A stretch of 64,000 nt of DNA from Hyphomicrobium sp. (GTDB taxonomy: Bacteria > Pseudomonadota > Alphaproteobacteria > Rhizobiales > Hyphomicrobiaceae): assembly GCA_002928515.1 (NCBI GenBank), contig PERI01000003.1, forward strand, positions 62,001-126,000. Direction: 5' to 3'. Within the stretch, counting starts at the first letter, position 1; each line of letters begins with the position of its first letter. Position numbers and translations under genes: made by a program. Of this stretch, positions 46,860 through 60,263 are shown one piece after another. The notes under the pieces are model-generated. The model saw only the letters and a program-made list of their open reading frames with translations. It was not told the origin of the DNA and ran no database searches.

Positions 46860-47645
46860 TCACCACGCCGGATTTTTTACGCCCGTGAAGAAAAACACGC
46901 CAAGACCGATGGTGAATACGAGCCAGCCCCACAAAACATGCTCAAACCACACAGCCCAAAACGAGCGCTTGCGTTCATAGCGCCACGCAAACAACAGGCC
47001 GGTTACGAACGTGCCGCCCACTGCGATCCAATTGCGAAACAGCATGTGGCCCAGAGCAAATACGAGCGCATTGACGACGATGAGCGTGCTGCGATTTTGA
47101 AACAGGGGCCCATAGCGATGGAAGAAAAACACGCGATATACGAATTCTTGTGCCAACACCGACGTGAATGGATAGAGCACCATGATCTTGGCCCAACGGC
47201 CGGGTCGTTCAGCAGCGAGCGCGAACAATCTGTCGGGCATGGTGATGGCAACCAATGCGGCAACAATGGATGCGCCGACGGCAAAAATCAGCAGGATCGA
47301 GCGTACAGTTGGCCATGACACGCCGCGCAAAAGTTCACGCTTCAATCGAAATGTCGGATCGTAAGATAAAAAAATCAAAATGCCGATCATCACCGGTGGC
47401 AAGGCGTAGAACAGCGGAACTTTGTAATGGAATACCGCTTCGCGCATCAGCAGTGGCGCAACGACGAAAATCAAACCGAGTTCACATATGAGCCACATGC
47501 GGCGTTGCTGCGACGGTGTGGCGACGTCATCGGTGCGGGGCAGCGATCCACCGGCGGCAAAGCCATCGGCGCGGGGAATGGCCCGCCTGCCGGTTAGAAT
47601 GGGATATATTGAAGCTGCGGACATTTCAGATGTGTTCGAACTCAC
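46860..47645 (-). CDS. CPBP-family intramembrane metalloprotease-like protein
   Basis: A 261-aa membrane protein. CPBP motifs: VLAQEFVYRVFFF (Gln-Glu in place of the usual Glu-Glu), FALGHMLF and WFEHVLWG. The first Glu is replaced, so activity is uncertain, yet the later metal His residues are present. The N-terminal 45 residues are non-membrane. It overlaps the ELM1-like gene by 4 bases, so the two are coupled. Confidence 0.85.
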   Translation of the reverse strand: MSSNTSEMSAASIYPILTGRRAIPRADGFAAGGSLPRTDDVATPSQQRRMWLICELGLIFVVAPLLMREAVFHYKVPLFYALPPVMIGILIFLSYDPTFRLKRELLRGVSWPTVRSILLIFAVGASIVAALVAITMPDRLFALAAERPGRWAKIMVLYPFTSVLAQEFVYRVFFFHRYGPLFQNRSTLIVVNALVFALGHMLFRNWIAVGGTFVTGLLFAWRYERKRSFWAVWFEHVLWGWLVFTIGLGVFFFTGVKNPAW

Positions 47646-48697
47646 GCGCGCTCCATCAGGCCTGGGATCATCTGGGCGCGCGCTTCCCAGCGCCTTACGA
47701 TTTCATCAGCGATGATCTGCGCAGAGTTCAAAGGCTCATAAGTCCATGTGTCCCTATCACTCACGATATTAGTCATGCGCTCGGGCAATTCCCGCGTTGC
47801 ACCGTGCTTGCGCAATGCTGCGTGAAATCGCGCAAACTTTCCGCCTTTGCCTGAGGGTGTAAACACATAGATCGGTTGCCCTGTCGATACCGCTTCGCAT
47901 GTCATACTGACACTATCGGCTGTCACAATAAATGAGTCCGCGTGCGCGAGAAATTCCGGATACATATTTTTCCCTTGCCCGTTCCAGAAGTGACAATTTT
48001 TGTGAGCCGTTGCCGCGCTCAATGCCTCGGTCAATTCGCTCGGCGTGCGCCGGGACGTCGTGACCATAACGCCTGCGCCGCTGGCTACGAGCGACGTGAT
48101 TGATGCTTTCAGGCGTTCGATATCAGCGGGCGGATATCGATAGGCTGCGTTCGGCCCGCCAATGAGAACCGCAAAGCGCGGACGCGGTAGGTTGGCGATC
48201 TCAGGCGGCAGGCTCGCGCGCAAGGCATCGATGCGCGCGCGTGAATAGACATGAGGTGCCGTCAGTGTCGCGATGACATTCGGACCACGCAGTTCGTCGT
48301 GTTGCGGGACCCAAATCAGATCGGCGCTCGAGAGGCGTGTGCGCGGGTCCATCAAGATAACAGTCATGGTCTGCAAACCGGCATGGCGCTTGAGTGCACG
48401 CAGATACGGAATGGTGGTCCGTCCTGTTGCCAGCGCGATCGTCGGCCATGGCGGCGCGAATTGCGATCCGGGCTGACCGAAGCGTTCCGATGTGGCGACG
48501 GGCCCCCACGGCGCTGCCAACTTGCAGATACCTTTGGGCGTCACGCGCTTGATCACGGGCTCTGTGCCCAGCGCCGCAGCGACACCCAAGCACTGCGCTT
48601 CGTGTCCGGCTTTACCGTCGGAGACGATCCAGACGGTGCGCTCCTTGCGTTCATGCCATTTCAAGCGGCCTGTGGTGGGCTCTGGGATAGTTTTCAT
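47642..48697 (-). CDS. ELM1-like mitochondrial-fission-family protein
   Basis: A 351-aa protein similar to the ELM1 family found in plants and alphaproteobacteria: TVWIVSDGKAGHEAQCLG, APPWPTIALATGRTTIPY, and the UDP-sugar-transferase-like FIVTADSVSMTCEA segment. Its fold resembles GT-B glycosyltransferases. The role in bacteria is unknown. ATG 48697 fits the homologous start; an upstream ATG at 48784 would add 29 residues. It is followed by the CPBP gene. Confidence 0.85.
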   Translation of the reverse strand: MKTIPEPTTGRLKWHERKERTVWIVSDGKAGHEAQCLGVAAALGTEPVIKRVTPKGICKLAAPWGPVATSERFGQPGSQFAPPWPTIALATGRTTIPYLRALKRHAGLQTMTVILMDPRTRLSSADLIWVPQHDELRGPNVIATLTAPHVYSRARIDALRASLPPEIANLPRPRFAVLIGGPNAAYRYPPADIERLKASITSLVASGAGVMVTTSRRTPSELTEALSAATAHKNCHFWNGQGKNMYPEFLAHADSFIVTADSVSMTCEAVSTGQPIYVFTPSGKGGKFARFHAALRKHGATRELPERMTNIVSDRDTWTYEPLNSAQIIADEIVRRWEARAQMIPGLMERA

Positions 48698-48827
48698 GAT
48701 CGCTTGTTGTCCGATACCCGGCGCATGTCGAGCCTTAATCAGCCAAACCTGTCCGCAAGAAACGAAAAGCGCGACGCCGATCAACTTACTTGTTATTACT
48801 CAGCTAATGATTTGAGCGCGAGGCAAG

Positions 48828-49304
48828 ATGGCCCTGGAACTCGATACCCTGGATTGGCGCATTCTCAAAGAATTGCAGGCCGATGGACGGATGACCAACA
48901 TTGCTTTGGCCAGCAAGATCGGACTGTCCGCGCCGCCGTGTTTGCGCCGCGTCCGCGCGTTGGAGGAAGCGGGATTGATTGCCGGATATACTGCGATGGT
49001 CGATGAAGAAGCACTCGGCTTTACACTGACAGCCTTTGCGATGGTGCGTCTGCATAATCAGGCCGAAGCCGATTTGCGGTCGTTCGAAAATCGCGTGCTC
49101 GCTTGGCCTCTGGTGCGAGAGGCGCACATGCTTTCGGGCGAAAGCGATTTCATGTTGAAATGTACCGCGCGCGATTTGACGAGTTTTCAGAATTTCGTTC
49201 TCAGCGAATTGACGTCCGCGCCGAACGTCGCGAGCGTGAAAACGTTTCTCACGATCCGGCGTGCCAAACGCGAGCCCGGCGTGCCGATCGTTGTGCCTGG
49301 GTAA
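48828..49304 (+). CDS. Lrp/AsnC-family transcriptional regulator
   Basis: A 158-aa regulator: N-terminal winged helix (LDWRILKELQADGRMTNIAL, with APPCLRRVRALEEAGLI) and a C-terminal RAM domain with ESDFMLKCTARDLTSFQNFV. Lrp proteins sense amino acids and act as octamers. Its target is not evident from the neighbours. Convergent with greA. Confidence 0.92.
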   Translation: MALELDTLDWRILKELQADGRMTNIALASKIGLSAPPCLRRVRALEEAGLIAGYTAMVDEEALGFTLTAFAMVRLHNQAEADLRSFENRVLAWPLVREAHMLSGESDFMLKCTARDLTSFQNFVLSELTSAPNVASVKTFLTIRRAKREPGVPIVVPG

Positions 49305-49322
49305 TTATTAAAGACGAACGCG

Positions 49323-49802
49323 CTACTTCCACTCGACTTTCAATACTTCGAATGAGCGGGAGCCTTTCGGCGTCGTCACTTCGACGTTGTCACCTTTGCT
49401 TTTGCCAATGAGCGCGCGCGCAATCGGCGATGAGATCGAAATTTTCCCCTCGCGCAGGTTGGCTTCGGTGTCGCCGACGATGGTGTATTTCACCTTGTCG
49501 CCGGAATCGTCGTCGGCCAAGGATACCGTTGCCCCGAACTTGATGGTGTCGCCGGACAACTTAGACGTATCGATCACTTCAGCGCGGCTGATCTTGTCTT
49601 CCAATTCAGCGACCCGGGCCTCATTCAAGCCCTGCTGCTCTTTGGCGGCGTGGTATTCGGCGTTCTCCGACAGATCGCCATGCGCACGCGCTTCCGAAAT
49701 GGCCGCAATGATACGCGGGCGCTCAACGGATTTCAGACGCTGCAGTTCTTCTTCCAGGCTCTTATAGCCTGCGACCGTCACCGGCACCCGTTCCATCGAC
49801 AT
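49323..49802 (-). CDS. greA: transcription elongation factor GreA
   Basis: A 159-aa factor with the coiled-coil N-terminus ([40 protein letters not shown]) and the C-terminal FKBP-like domain ([18 protein letters not shown]). GreA stimulates transcript cleavage by RNA polymerase; the tip acids of GDLSENAEY are present. ATG 49802 after AAGGAG is the preferred start, not the longer frame to 49853. carB lies upstream on the same strand. Confidence 0.95.
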   Translation of the reverse strand: MSMERVPVTVAGYKSLEEELQRLKSVERPRIIAAISEARAHGDLSENAEYHAAKEQQGLNEARVAELEDKISRAEVIDTSKLSGDTIKFGATVSLADDDSGDKVKYTIVGDTEANLREGKISISSPIARALIGKSKGDNVEVTTPKGSRSFEVLKVEWK

Positions 49803-49959
49803 CTCTAACGTCTCCTTGCGTCCGCGCGAACCTCGCGAGGTCGGACCTTTCAAACGCTACCTGTACATGTGGGAGTGATGATCGGCGCGCACGACGCAAG
49901 GCATCGGATATCGCAGATCACCGGTCAGACATTGAAACGCAATGGCGTCCGCAATTTGC

Positions 49960-53289
<3,330 letters not shown>

Positions 53290-53448
53290 GAACCGGGCTT
53301 TTATTGCCGATTGAAGTCTTTGGCTATAGCCCACGACACATCAGTCGCAACCATCACCAGGCGATTTGCAGGATCAGCTTATAAATCACGCATTGACTGC
53401 GCGTGTGACACATGTGCGACGTGCGAGCACCGCTAGACCGGCTTCCGG

Positions 53449-54147
53449 TTACTGGGCCTTGGGAGCTGCGTCGCCTGCCACTTCCTTCGGGGGCTCCACG
53501 GTCATGTCGAGAGGAAAGCCATAGACGACTTTGAACAGGGGCTTATCCTCGCGGCCGGGGACGATCATGGCGTTGCTCACCGGCAGGCCAGTGACGGCAT
53601 CGACGTAGAACATGCGGAAGGCTTCATTCTTCGGCGCGGTGGAGTCTTTCGACGGCTCATCTTCGAGTTTATAAGAGAGAACATCCTTGCCTTCGAATTG
53701 CGTGCGACCTTTGCAACTGTAATTGCCGACGTCGGCCTGTTGCGACATGACGTTGTCCTGCATCTGACCTTTGATCTGCTGAGCGAGGTCCGGGGGGAGC
53801 ACTTTCCAGCCCTCGTCGTTCTGTCGTGACCATCCTTCATTGCCGACAAGGATAATTTCCGACTTCTGTTTGGTTGCGACCACAGTCACCTTCTGATGCA
53901 TTTTGTCGGGCAACACGTAGTCGATCTGCATCGTGGTTGGGCCTTGCTCGGTAATCATGTTGGTATCCATGCGGAACCACGATGACTTGCGCAGTTTCTC
54001 CAGCGCGGAAGCCACTTCATCGCGACATGGGTTCGCGTTGGGTTTTTCTTTTGAGGGCGCGCCGGGGGGTGCTGGTGGCGACGGTTGCGCGATGGCTGCG
54101 CTTGAAAGCAGTGTGAAAGCCAGAACACTGATAGCAAGGCGGCGCAT
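53449..54147 (-). CDS. secreted LolA-like-fold protein, paralogue 1
   Basis: A 232-aa exported protein: signal peptide (about 1-20), Pro-rich linker (22-38), then a domain of repeated beta strands (MQIDYVLPDKMHQKVTVVAT, GWSRQNDEGWKVLPP, YYVD-like FRMFYVDAVTGLPVSNAMIV). The pattern resembles LolA/LppX-like lipid-handling folds. It is paralogous to the next gene: both read DYV-or-DYL-LPDKM, YVDA-x-GLP and a late YPTD/FPLD segment. Substrate unknown. Confidence 0.7.
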   Translation of the reverse strand: MRRLAISVLAFTLLSSAAIAQPSPPAPPGAPSKEKPNANPCRDEVASALEKLRKSSWFRMDTNMITEQGPTTMQIDYVLPDKMHQKVTVVATKQKSEIILVGNEGWSRQNDEGWKVLPPDLAQQIKGQMQDNVMSQQADVGNYSCKGRTQFEGKDVLSYKLEDEPSKDSTAPKNEAFRMFYVDAVTGLPVSNAMIVPGREDKPLFKVVYGFPLDMTVEPPKEVAGDAAPKAQ

Positions 54148-54224
54148 GAGACGTGATCCTTCAATAGTGTTATCGTTCGATAGAAATAGTAAAATAGGTC
54201 AGCGTGGCGTTCCAATGGTCGGCA

Positions 54225-54842
54225 TCACTGCGATTTATGGACCGGCGCTCCGACCGGCGCTACGATTTCGATGTCGGTTGGATAACTGTATGTAACCTTG
54301 ACAACGGGTTCGTTTGTATTGCTCGCTTTCGCTACGATATTGAGCATAGGTAACCCGCTTGCGGCATCGACGTAAATCGTACGTGCCATGGCGTCGGCGG
54401 CGACGGGCTCCGGCGTCTGCGTGCGATAGGCGACATACTCTTTGCCATCGAATGTTTGCTTGCCTACACACAAATACGTCCCCAGATTGGACGGCGGTGC
54501 GTCCAATGCGGCGCGCACTTCCGAGACAATCGATTGCGTCAAGTGGGGTTGCAATTCCTCGAAGGCACCGCTGCTGCCAGCGAATGCGCGGTCGCCGACC
54601 AGCATAGTCTGTTGTTCTCCAGGCATATGTTTTCCAACAACGGTTTGCAGCATCTTATCGGGCGGGAGATAGTCAACTGTCATATCGACGGGACCTTCCG
54701 CGGTCGGCTGGGTCATGGCCACGCGAAAGGCTTTCGATGTTCGCTGCTTTTCGAAGGCGGCCAGCACGTCCTTGGTGCAATCTTCGGCGAATGCCGGAGT
54801 TGTAAGGGCTAAGGTGAGCAAAGTAGCGAGGGTGCGGCGCAT
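54225..54842 (-). CDS. secreted LolA-like-fold protein, paralogue 2
   Basis: A 205-aa exported protein: signal peptide (1-19, ending PAFAE), then VDMTVDYLPPDKMLQTVVG, LVGDRAFAGSSGAFEELQPH, TYLCVGKQTFDGKEYVAYRT and IYVDAASGLPMLNIVAK. GGAGG precedes ATG 54842. It shares domain order and two cysteines with paralogue 1, 78 bases downstream. They are probably co-transcribed and may form a pair for one envelope ligand. Confidence 0.7.
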   Translation of the reverse strand: MRRTLATLLTLALTTPAFAEDCTKDVLAAFEKQRTSKAFRVAMTQPTAEGPVDMTVDYLPPDKMLQTVVGKHMPGEQQTMLVGDRAFAGSSGAFEELQPHLTQSIVSEVRAALDAPPSNLGTYLCVGKQTFDGKEYVAYRTQTPEPVAADAMARTIYVDAASGLPMLNIVAKASNTNEPVVKVTYSYPTDIEIVAPVGAPVHKSQ

Positions 54843-54984
54843 TAAACGTATCCTCCAGGGTATTTTTCCCGGTGTTATACGCAGAGTTTGCCGCAGGTCG
54901 ATCTTAAAGTTCAGCAAGGTTGCCCGATTGCTGCTCTGGGCTGTGAGGTGACGGTTCATGCAGTTATGACGAACCACGCACCGG

Positions 54985-56043
54985 CTAAGGCTTGGTTGAC
55001 GGCATTTTGGCTCGCATGGTCTCGCAAGGGTCCGGTCGGACCGTGCGCGGGGTCAAGATCAGATAGTCGGCAGCGGGGCGACCTCCCGGGTCACGCGGTG
55101 CGTACGATGCCGGTTCGGCGTTGCCGTCTTCGACCTCGACCATCATGACCGAGATCATCGCTTTATTGGTATCACTCTGTCGGATGTACCAGGGCACGCC
55201 TCGGTCAGAGCGGACATGCCCCGTGCCTGCGATGAGGATCGCTACGCCGTGCGCATCGACACCGCGGATGACGGCATCTGCCAGCGACGCGTCGCGATAG
55301 CGCTGTGCATACGCCATGCCGCCGAATGCCGATTTGGGCATGACGCCGCAATGGGCGGTCTCGATTTCAGACAAGGACGCCTCGTTGAGTTTGTCTTCGA
55401 GTGGCCGATCAAGGTGGAGACGCGTGCGCTCGTCGTCGCTCAATGCGGATTGGCCTTCGCGCGCCACTTTGCGGATGGTCGCGCGCGGCACGTCACCTGC
55501 CATCACAACAGCACCACTGAGAATTGCGGCGTCTAGCAAAGGATCGTAGATTTTGTTGTCCCAGCCGGATTGCTCCCAATCGAGAAATTTTTTTAGGTCC
55601 GCGACTGTTGCGATACGAGCGGCGCTTGTCTGATATCTTGCGAAGGCATCGAGGCCAGCCTGCTGATCGGTTCGAATTTGCTCGAACACGATGGCACCGC
55701 GTTGCATGCTGAGGGCGTTGCGTTTGCGCTCAGCGATCGTCTCGCGCACGATCCAGGCTTGCCAAATGTGATGGTCAGCGTTGTCATGGATTTCGCCGAG
55801 GCCGATGATCGGCGCAGCGCTCAACTGTGCGATGAAGTCTTGGGGTTCTATTTGCGTCGCTGATGCGGCGTTGGCATCAAGCCGATAAATTTTGCCCGCG
55901 AGCGGATGATTGCGACCGTCTTGAGATATCCAATTGACGGGCGGCGCGGAGATGCTCTGCGCTTGTGCTGTAGTGAAGCCCAACCCAATCCAAGCGACCA
56001 CACTCAGCGCGCATGCCATCCAAGACCATTGCCGTGAAATCAC
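54985..56043 (-). CDS. ChaN-like haem-binding lipoprotein/periplasmic protein
   Basis: A 352-aa exported protein of the ChaN/Tiki superfamily: signal peptide (about 1-28), GLGEIHDNADHHIWQAW with the conserved E-x-H-D-N and HH metal/haem pattern, and TGHVRSDRGVPWYIRQ near residue 285. Campylobacter ChaN binds haem for iron use. It begins immediately at the carA stop codon, so it is cotranscribed with carA. Confidence 0.82.
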   Translation of the reverse strand: MISRQWSWMACALSVVAWIGLGFTTAQAQSISAPPVNWISQDGRNHPLAGKIYRLDANAASATQIEPQDFIAQLSAAPIIGLGEIHDNADHHIWQAWIVRETIAERKRNALSMQRGAIVFEQIRTDQQAGLDAFARYQTSAARIATVADLKKFLDWEQSGWDNKIYDPLLDAAILSGAVVMAGDVPRATIRKVAREGQSALSDDERTRLHLDRPLEDKLNEASLSEIETAHCGVMPKSAFGGMAYAQRYRDASLADAVIRGVDAHGVAILIAGTGHVRSDRGVPWYIRQSDTNKAMISVMMVEVEDGNAEPASYAPRDPGGRPAADYLILTPRTVRPDPCETMRAKMPSTKP

Positions 56044-57267
56044 TCAGCGCTCCCGCTTCGTCGCCTGTCCTTTGCCCTCGCGCATCATATTGACGAAGCG
56101 TGTGAAGAGATAATGGCTGTCCTGCGGACCCGGTGACGCTTCAGGGTGATGCTGCACAGAAAACACGGGACGGCCTTCCAGCGCCAAGCCGCAGTTCGAG
56201 CCATCGAACAATGAGACGTGCGTTTCGACCACTCCCTTTGGCAAGCTGTCGCGATCCACGGCAAAGCCATGGTTCATGGAAACGATCTCCACTTTGTTGG
56301 TCGTGTAATCTTTGACGGGGTGGTTGGCGCCGTGATGACCCTGGTGCATTTTCTTCGTCGTTGCACCCAGCGCCAATCCGAGCATTTGATGCCCGAGGCA
56401 AATGCCAAACGTCGGCAATCCGCTCTCGACGAGCTTCTTGATCTCCGGCACGGCGTATTGACCGGTCGCGGCCGGATCGCCCGGACCGTTCGATAAGAAT
56501 ATCCCGTCGGGTTTGCGGGCGAGCACATCTTCGGCCGAGGTTTTGGCTGGCACAACCGTGACTTTGCATCCCGCGGATACGAGACAACGCAGAATGTTGC
56601 GCTTCAATCCGTAGTCGATGGCGACGACATGAAATTCAGGATTCTCATTACGCGGATGGCCTTCGTTCCAAACCCAGCGCGATTCATCCCAAGTGTAGCT
56701 TTGGCCGCTCGTGACGTCAGGCACGAGATCGAGGCCAAGCAAGCCCGGCCACGCTTTTGCCTCGGCCTGCAGTTTTTCAATATCGAATGTGCCGGAAGGC
56801 TCATGCGCGATGACGCCGTTCGGCATGCCCTTTTCGCGAATGCGCGCTGTGAGGGCTCGTGTATCGATGCCGCAGATGCCGATGATGCCGCGCGTTTTCA
56901 ACCACTGATCGAGATGCTCGGCCGCGCGATAGTTCGAAGGCTCGGTGATCGAGGCGCGTAGCACGCAGCCACGCACACCCGAGCGCGCCGCTAAGTTCGA
57001 GGTTTCCGTATCCTCCGAATTGGCGCCGACGTTGCCGATGTGTGGAAACGTGAAGGTGATGATTTGGCCAGCGTATGAGGGATCAGTTAGAATTTCCTGA
57101 TAGCCGGTGATCGCCGTGTTGAAGCACACTTCGCCGACAGCCGTGCCCGTTGCACCCAAACCCACGCCTGAGATCACCGTGCCATCGTCCAAGACAAGAC
57201 GCGCGGTCTGGAGTGTTTCCTTCCAAGGTGCAGGATGAGGCACAGACGGCGACGCAGGGTGGTTCAT
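56044..57267 (-). CDS. carA: carbamoyl phosphate synthetase small subunit
   Basis: A 407-aa glutamine amidotransferase subunit that supplies ammonia to CarB. The N-terminal domain has [20 protein letters not shown], and the class I amidotransferase has FGICLGHQM (nucleophile Cys), with His and Glu in [11 protein letters not shown]. Start ATG 57267. Not adjacent to carB: a ChaN-like and two secreted-protein genes lie between. Confidence 0.97.
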   Translation of the reverse strand: MNHPASPSVPHPAPWKETLQTARLVLDDGTVISGVGLGATGTAVGEVCFNTAITGYQEILTDPSYAGQIITFTFPHIGNVGANSEDTETSNLAARSGVRGCVLRASITEPSNYRAAEHLDQWLKTRGIIGICGIDTRALTARIREKGMPNGVIAHEPSGTFDIEKLQAEAKAWPGLLGLDLVPDVTSGQSYTWDESRWVWNEGHPRNENPEFHVVAIDYGLKRNILRCLVSAGCKVTVVPAKTSAEDVLARKPDGIFLSNGPGDPAATGQYAVPEIKKLVESGLPTFGICLGHQMLGLALGATTKKMHQGHHGANHPVKDYTTNKVEIVSMNHGFAVDRDSLPKGVVETHVSLFDGSNCGLALEGRPVFSVQHHPEASPGPQDSHYLFTRFVNMMREGKGQATKRER

Positions 57268-57498
57268 GTTTGGGTCCGTTGTTCGGATGCGCTGGTAGTT
57301 GCGCGCAAAAATTTCTGGATGAAGACGTTAACGGGCCGAAGTCCGAAATTGCGCGGAACCTAGGGGATGGCCCTGGTGAAATCAATTGCCTGATCGGTGC
57401 GCCGCCCGTCGTAACGGTCGCGGGGCGAAAGGTGTGCGTTGGCTTGCAGGTCACGGGCGGCTCTCTTACACATCTGTCACAAGCGAAGGAGACCTGCC

Positions 57499-57936
57499 AT
57501 GCGGGCGCAGATCACGGCCGATATCAAAACGGCGATGAAGGCTGGCGAGAAGGTGCGGGTCGGAACCCTGCGTCTCATCAACGCGGCGATCCAGTCCGCT
57601 GAGATCGAGGCCAAGGGCACCATCGACGATGCTGCGGTGATTGCCGTGATGACCAAGATGGTCAAGCAACGCCGGGATTCGATCGCCCAGTACACGAGTG
57701 GAGGTCGCACCGACCTGGCAGACATAGAGGCCGCCGAAATCGCGATCATAGAAGCTTATCTGCCCAAGCAGATGAGTGAGGCCGAAACGGAGGCTGTTAT
57801 TAAAGCTGCGATCGCTGAGAGCGGGGCGACATCGGCTAAGGACATGGGCAAGGTCATGGCGATCTTGAAAGCCAAGCACGCGGGGCAAATGGATTTTCAG
57901 AAAGCCAGTGCCGTCGTTAAAGCCGCATTGAGCTAA
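57499..57936 (+). CDS. GatB/YqeY domain protein
   Basis: A 145-aa all-helical protein matching YqeY: MRAQITADIKTAMKAGEK, RLINAAIQSAEIEAKG, VKQRRDSIAQYTSGGRTDLA and EAYLPKQMSEAE. YqeY proteins resemble the tail domain of the GatB amidotransferase and bind tRNA or unknown partners. AAGGAGACCTGCC precedes ATG 57499. Its place upstream of dnaG is common in alphaproteobacteria. Confidence 0.92.
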   Translation: MRAQITADIKTAMKAGEKVRVGTLRLINAAIQSAEIEAKGTIDDAAVIAVMTKMVKQRRDSIAQYTSGGRTDLADIEAAEIAIIEAYLPKQMSEAETEAVIKAAIAESGATSAKDMGKVMAILKAKHAGQMDFQKASAVVKAALS

Positions 57937-58139
57937 TCGGCTGTCGCATTACGACGCGTGTGGAAATGGGGCCTGTGGAAAGCGGGCATCGACCTCTGGC
58001 GTATAGTGCGTATTGAGAAATCCCAGCAGCGTGCGCCGGTGCGAATCACTTATGGATGAGTGAATGATGTGATTCGCATCGCATGAGCTGCGATGTGGGG
58101 TCCCCTATGGGACTGGCGACTTTGAGGCACACTAACGGC

Positions 58140-60149
58140 ATGCGCTTCAGCCCAAATTTTCTGGATGAGATCCGCGCCCGCCTGCCCGTCAGTCAGGTTG
58201 TCGGACGCAAGGTCGCGCTCAAAAAGGCTGGACGCGAATACAAAGGCCTTTCGCCTTTTAAAGTCGAGAAGTCGCCCTCGTTCACCGTCAACGATCAAAA
58301 AGGTTTTTATCATTGCTTCGCGTCCGGCGAACATGGCGACATCTTCACGTTCGTGATGAAGACCGAAGGCCTCGAATTTCCTGAAGCGGTTGAACGGTTG
58401 GCGTCTGAGGCGGGCATCGCGATGCCGGCGCCTACGGAGCGCTCGGTCGAGCAGGACGATCAGCGCGCCCGGCTCTACAAACTGCTGGAAATTTCGGCGC
58501 GCTTTTTTGAAGAGCAATTGAAGAGTGCTGCGGGCAGCGAAGCGCGTCGCTATCTCGACAAGCGCGGATTACATGCCGAAACGCGAGGGTCCTTCCGCAT
58601 CGGTTTTGCGCCTCATGGTCGAGGGTCGTTGCGCGAACTGTTGCGCTCGCAAGGTTTTTCACTGGCCGATATGGCGACATCGGGCATGTTGATCGCGGGC
58701 GACGACATCCCCGAGCCATACGACCGTTTCCGCAATCGCATCATGTTTCCGATCCTCGATCTGAAAGGACGCGTGATCGCGTTCGGTGGTCGTGCGCTCG
58801 ATAAAGATGCGCCTGCGAAATATCTGAATTCGCCCGAGACGCCGCTGTTTCACAAAGGGCATGTGCTGTTTAACGCGTCGCGGGCTCGGCCGATCGCTCA
58901 TGACAAAGGTCGCATCATCGCGGTCGAAGGCTATATGGATGTTGCCGCCTTGCATGAAGCGGGCTTCCCGGAAGCGGTGGCGCCGCTTGGGACGGCACTC
59001 ACCGAAGATCAGATCAAGTTGCTGTGGCGCATGGTCCCTGTACCTATTCTCTGCTTCGATGGCGATGCAGCCGGTCAGAAAGCGGCCCATCGGGCTATCG
59101 ACACTGTGATGCCCAACCTCAAGCCCGGCATGAGCGTTGCTTTTGCCTTTTTGCCAGACGGTCTCGATCCCGACGATCTGATCCGGCAGCGTGGCGCGCA
59201 GGCGATGACGGATGTGTTGGCTAAAACCCGCCCACTCATCGATGTCTTATGGGATCGGGAAGTCGCCGCAGGACCGCTTTCGACACCCGAGCAGCGCGCG
59301 GCTTTAGAAGCGCGACTGCGCGGGTTAGCGGCTGGAATTACCGACCCGCTCGTGCGTGCCCACTATGAACGAGAGTTGCGTGACCGCTTGTATCAGATGG
59401 GCCGCAGGTCGCCTCAGGCGCGCACTGGCGTCCAATCTGGCAACGGTGGGGGCAATGCCTCCAGTTCGTACGCCCGCCCTGTAGGCCCTGTGGACTGGCG
59501 CCATCGTGAACGTGCGCGGCTTGAGGGCCGCCCTGAACGCGGCCGCAACTGGAGCTATGGCACCAACCGCTTTGGCGAGGCTCAGAACGCTCAGGCCGCA
59601 GCCAGTCCCGAACTGTCACGCCTGTCGCAGACCGTGCCCATCCGCGAAGCCTTGATCCTAAAAACCCTACTCAACCACCCATGGTTAATTGATGAGCATT
59701 CTGAGCAGCTTGCCGAGATAAATTTTACGTCGGAGGCACTTTCGGCGCTGCGCGATCAGATCTTATCGATCCATGCCAGCACGAATTCCCTTGACACAGC
59801 AACTCTAGCCACCCAATTGACCAAAACGGGAGTTGCCAAGGTGGTGGACCTCGTCGCGCGAACGATGACGCACAACAGCGACCGTTTTGCCGAACCCGAG
59901 GCGTCTGCCACCGAAGTCGAAGCTGCCTGGAACCACATCCTAGCGCTGCACCAGCGACAGGATGCCCTTGAGCGCATGCTCAAATCCGCTGAGGAGGCGT
60001 GGTACCGGGATTGTAGCGAAGAAACTCAGGCACGCCTGCTCGACATCAAACGGCAAATCGCGATCCAGAGCGCGATGGATCACATAGATGGTGAAGGCCC
60101 AAAACCTGACGAGATCGAGGTTGCTGCATTAATTAAGCGCGCGCTGTGA
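58140..60149 (+). CDS. dnaG: DNA primase DnaG with degraded zinc finger
   Basis: A 669-aa primase: N-terminal finger region, TOPRIM (from about residue 245: IIAVEGYMDVAALHEAGFPE, FDGDAAGQKAA) and a C-terminal helicase-interacting part. The finger reads LSPFKVEKSPSF and YHCFASG; of the four usual ligands (C, H, C, C) only one Cys remains. I recall similar finger loss in some Hyphomicrobiales primases. MRFSPNFLDEIRARLP at ATG 58140 is the family start; frames starting earlier add leader residues. Confidence 0.95.
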   Translation: MRFSPNFLDEIRARLPVSQVVGRKVALKKAGREYKGLSPFKVEKSPSFTVNDQKGFYHCFASGEHGDIFTFVMKTEGLEFPEAVERLASEAGIAMPAPTERSVEQDDQRARLYKLLEISARFFEEQLKSAAGSEARRYLDKRGLHAETRGSFRIGFAPHGRGSLRELLRSQGFSLADMATSGMLIAGDDIPEPYDRFRNRIMFPILDLKGRVIAFGGRALDKDAPAKYLNSPETPLFHKGHVLFNASRARPIAHDKGRIIAVEGYMDVAALHEAGFPEAVAPLGTALTEDQIKLLWRMVPVPILCFDGDAAGQKAAHRAIDTVMPNLKPGMSVAFAFLPDGLDPDDLIRQRGAQAMTDVLAKTRPLIDVLWDREVAAGPLSTPEQRAALEARLRGLAAGITDPLVRAHYERELRDRLYQMGRRSPQARTGVQSGNGGGNASSSYARPVGPVDWRHRERARLEGRPERGRNWSYGTNRFGEAQNAQAAASPELSRLSQTVPIREALILKTLLNHPWLIDEHSEQLAEINFTSEALSALRDQILSIHASTNSLDTATLATQLTKTGVAKVVDLVARTMTHNSDRFAEPEASATEVEAAWNHILALHQRQDALERMLKSAEEAWYRDCSEETQARLLDIKRQIAIQSAMDHIDGEGPKPDEIEVAALIKRAL

Positions 60150-60263
60150 GCGCGGACACGACGAGGACATAGCTCAGCACTGTTTTTGGTGCGTGAGTGC
60201 GATGATAGGAACCGGGTGTTTCTCCTGTTGCGGTGAGAGACCCCAGACGACGAAGGATAGCGG

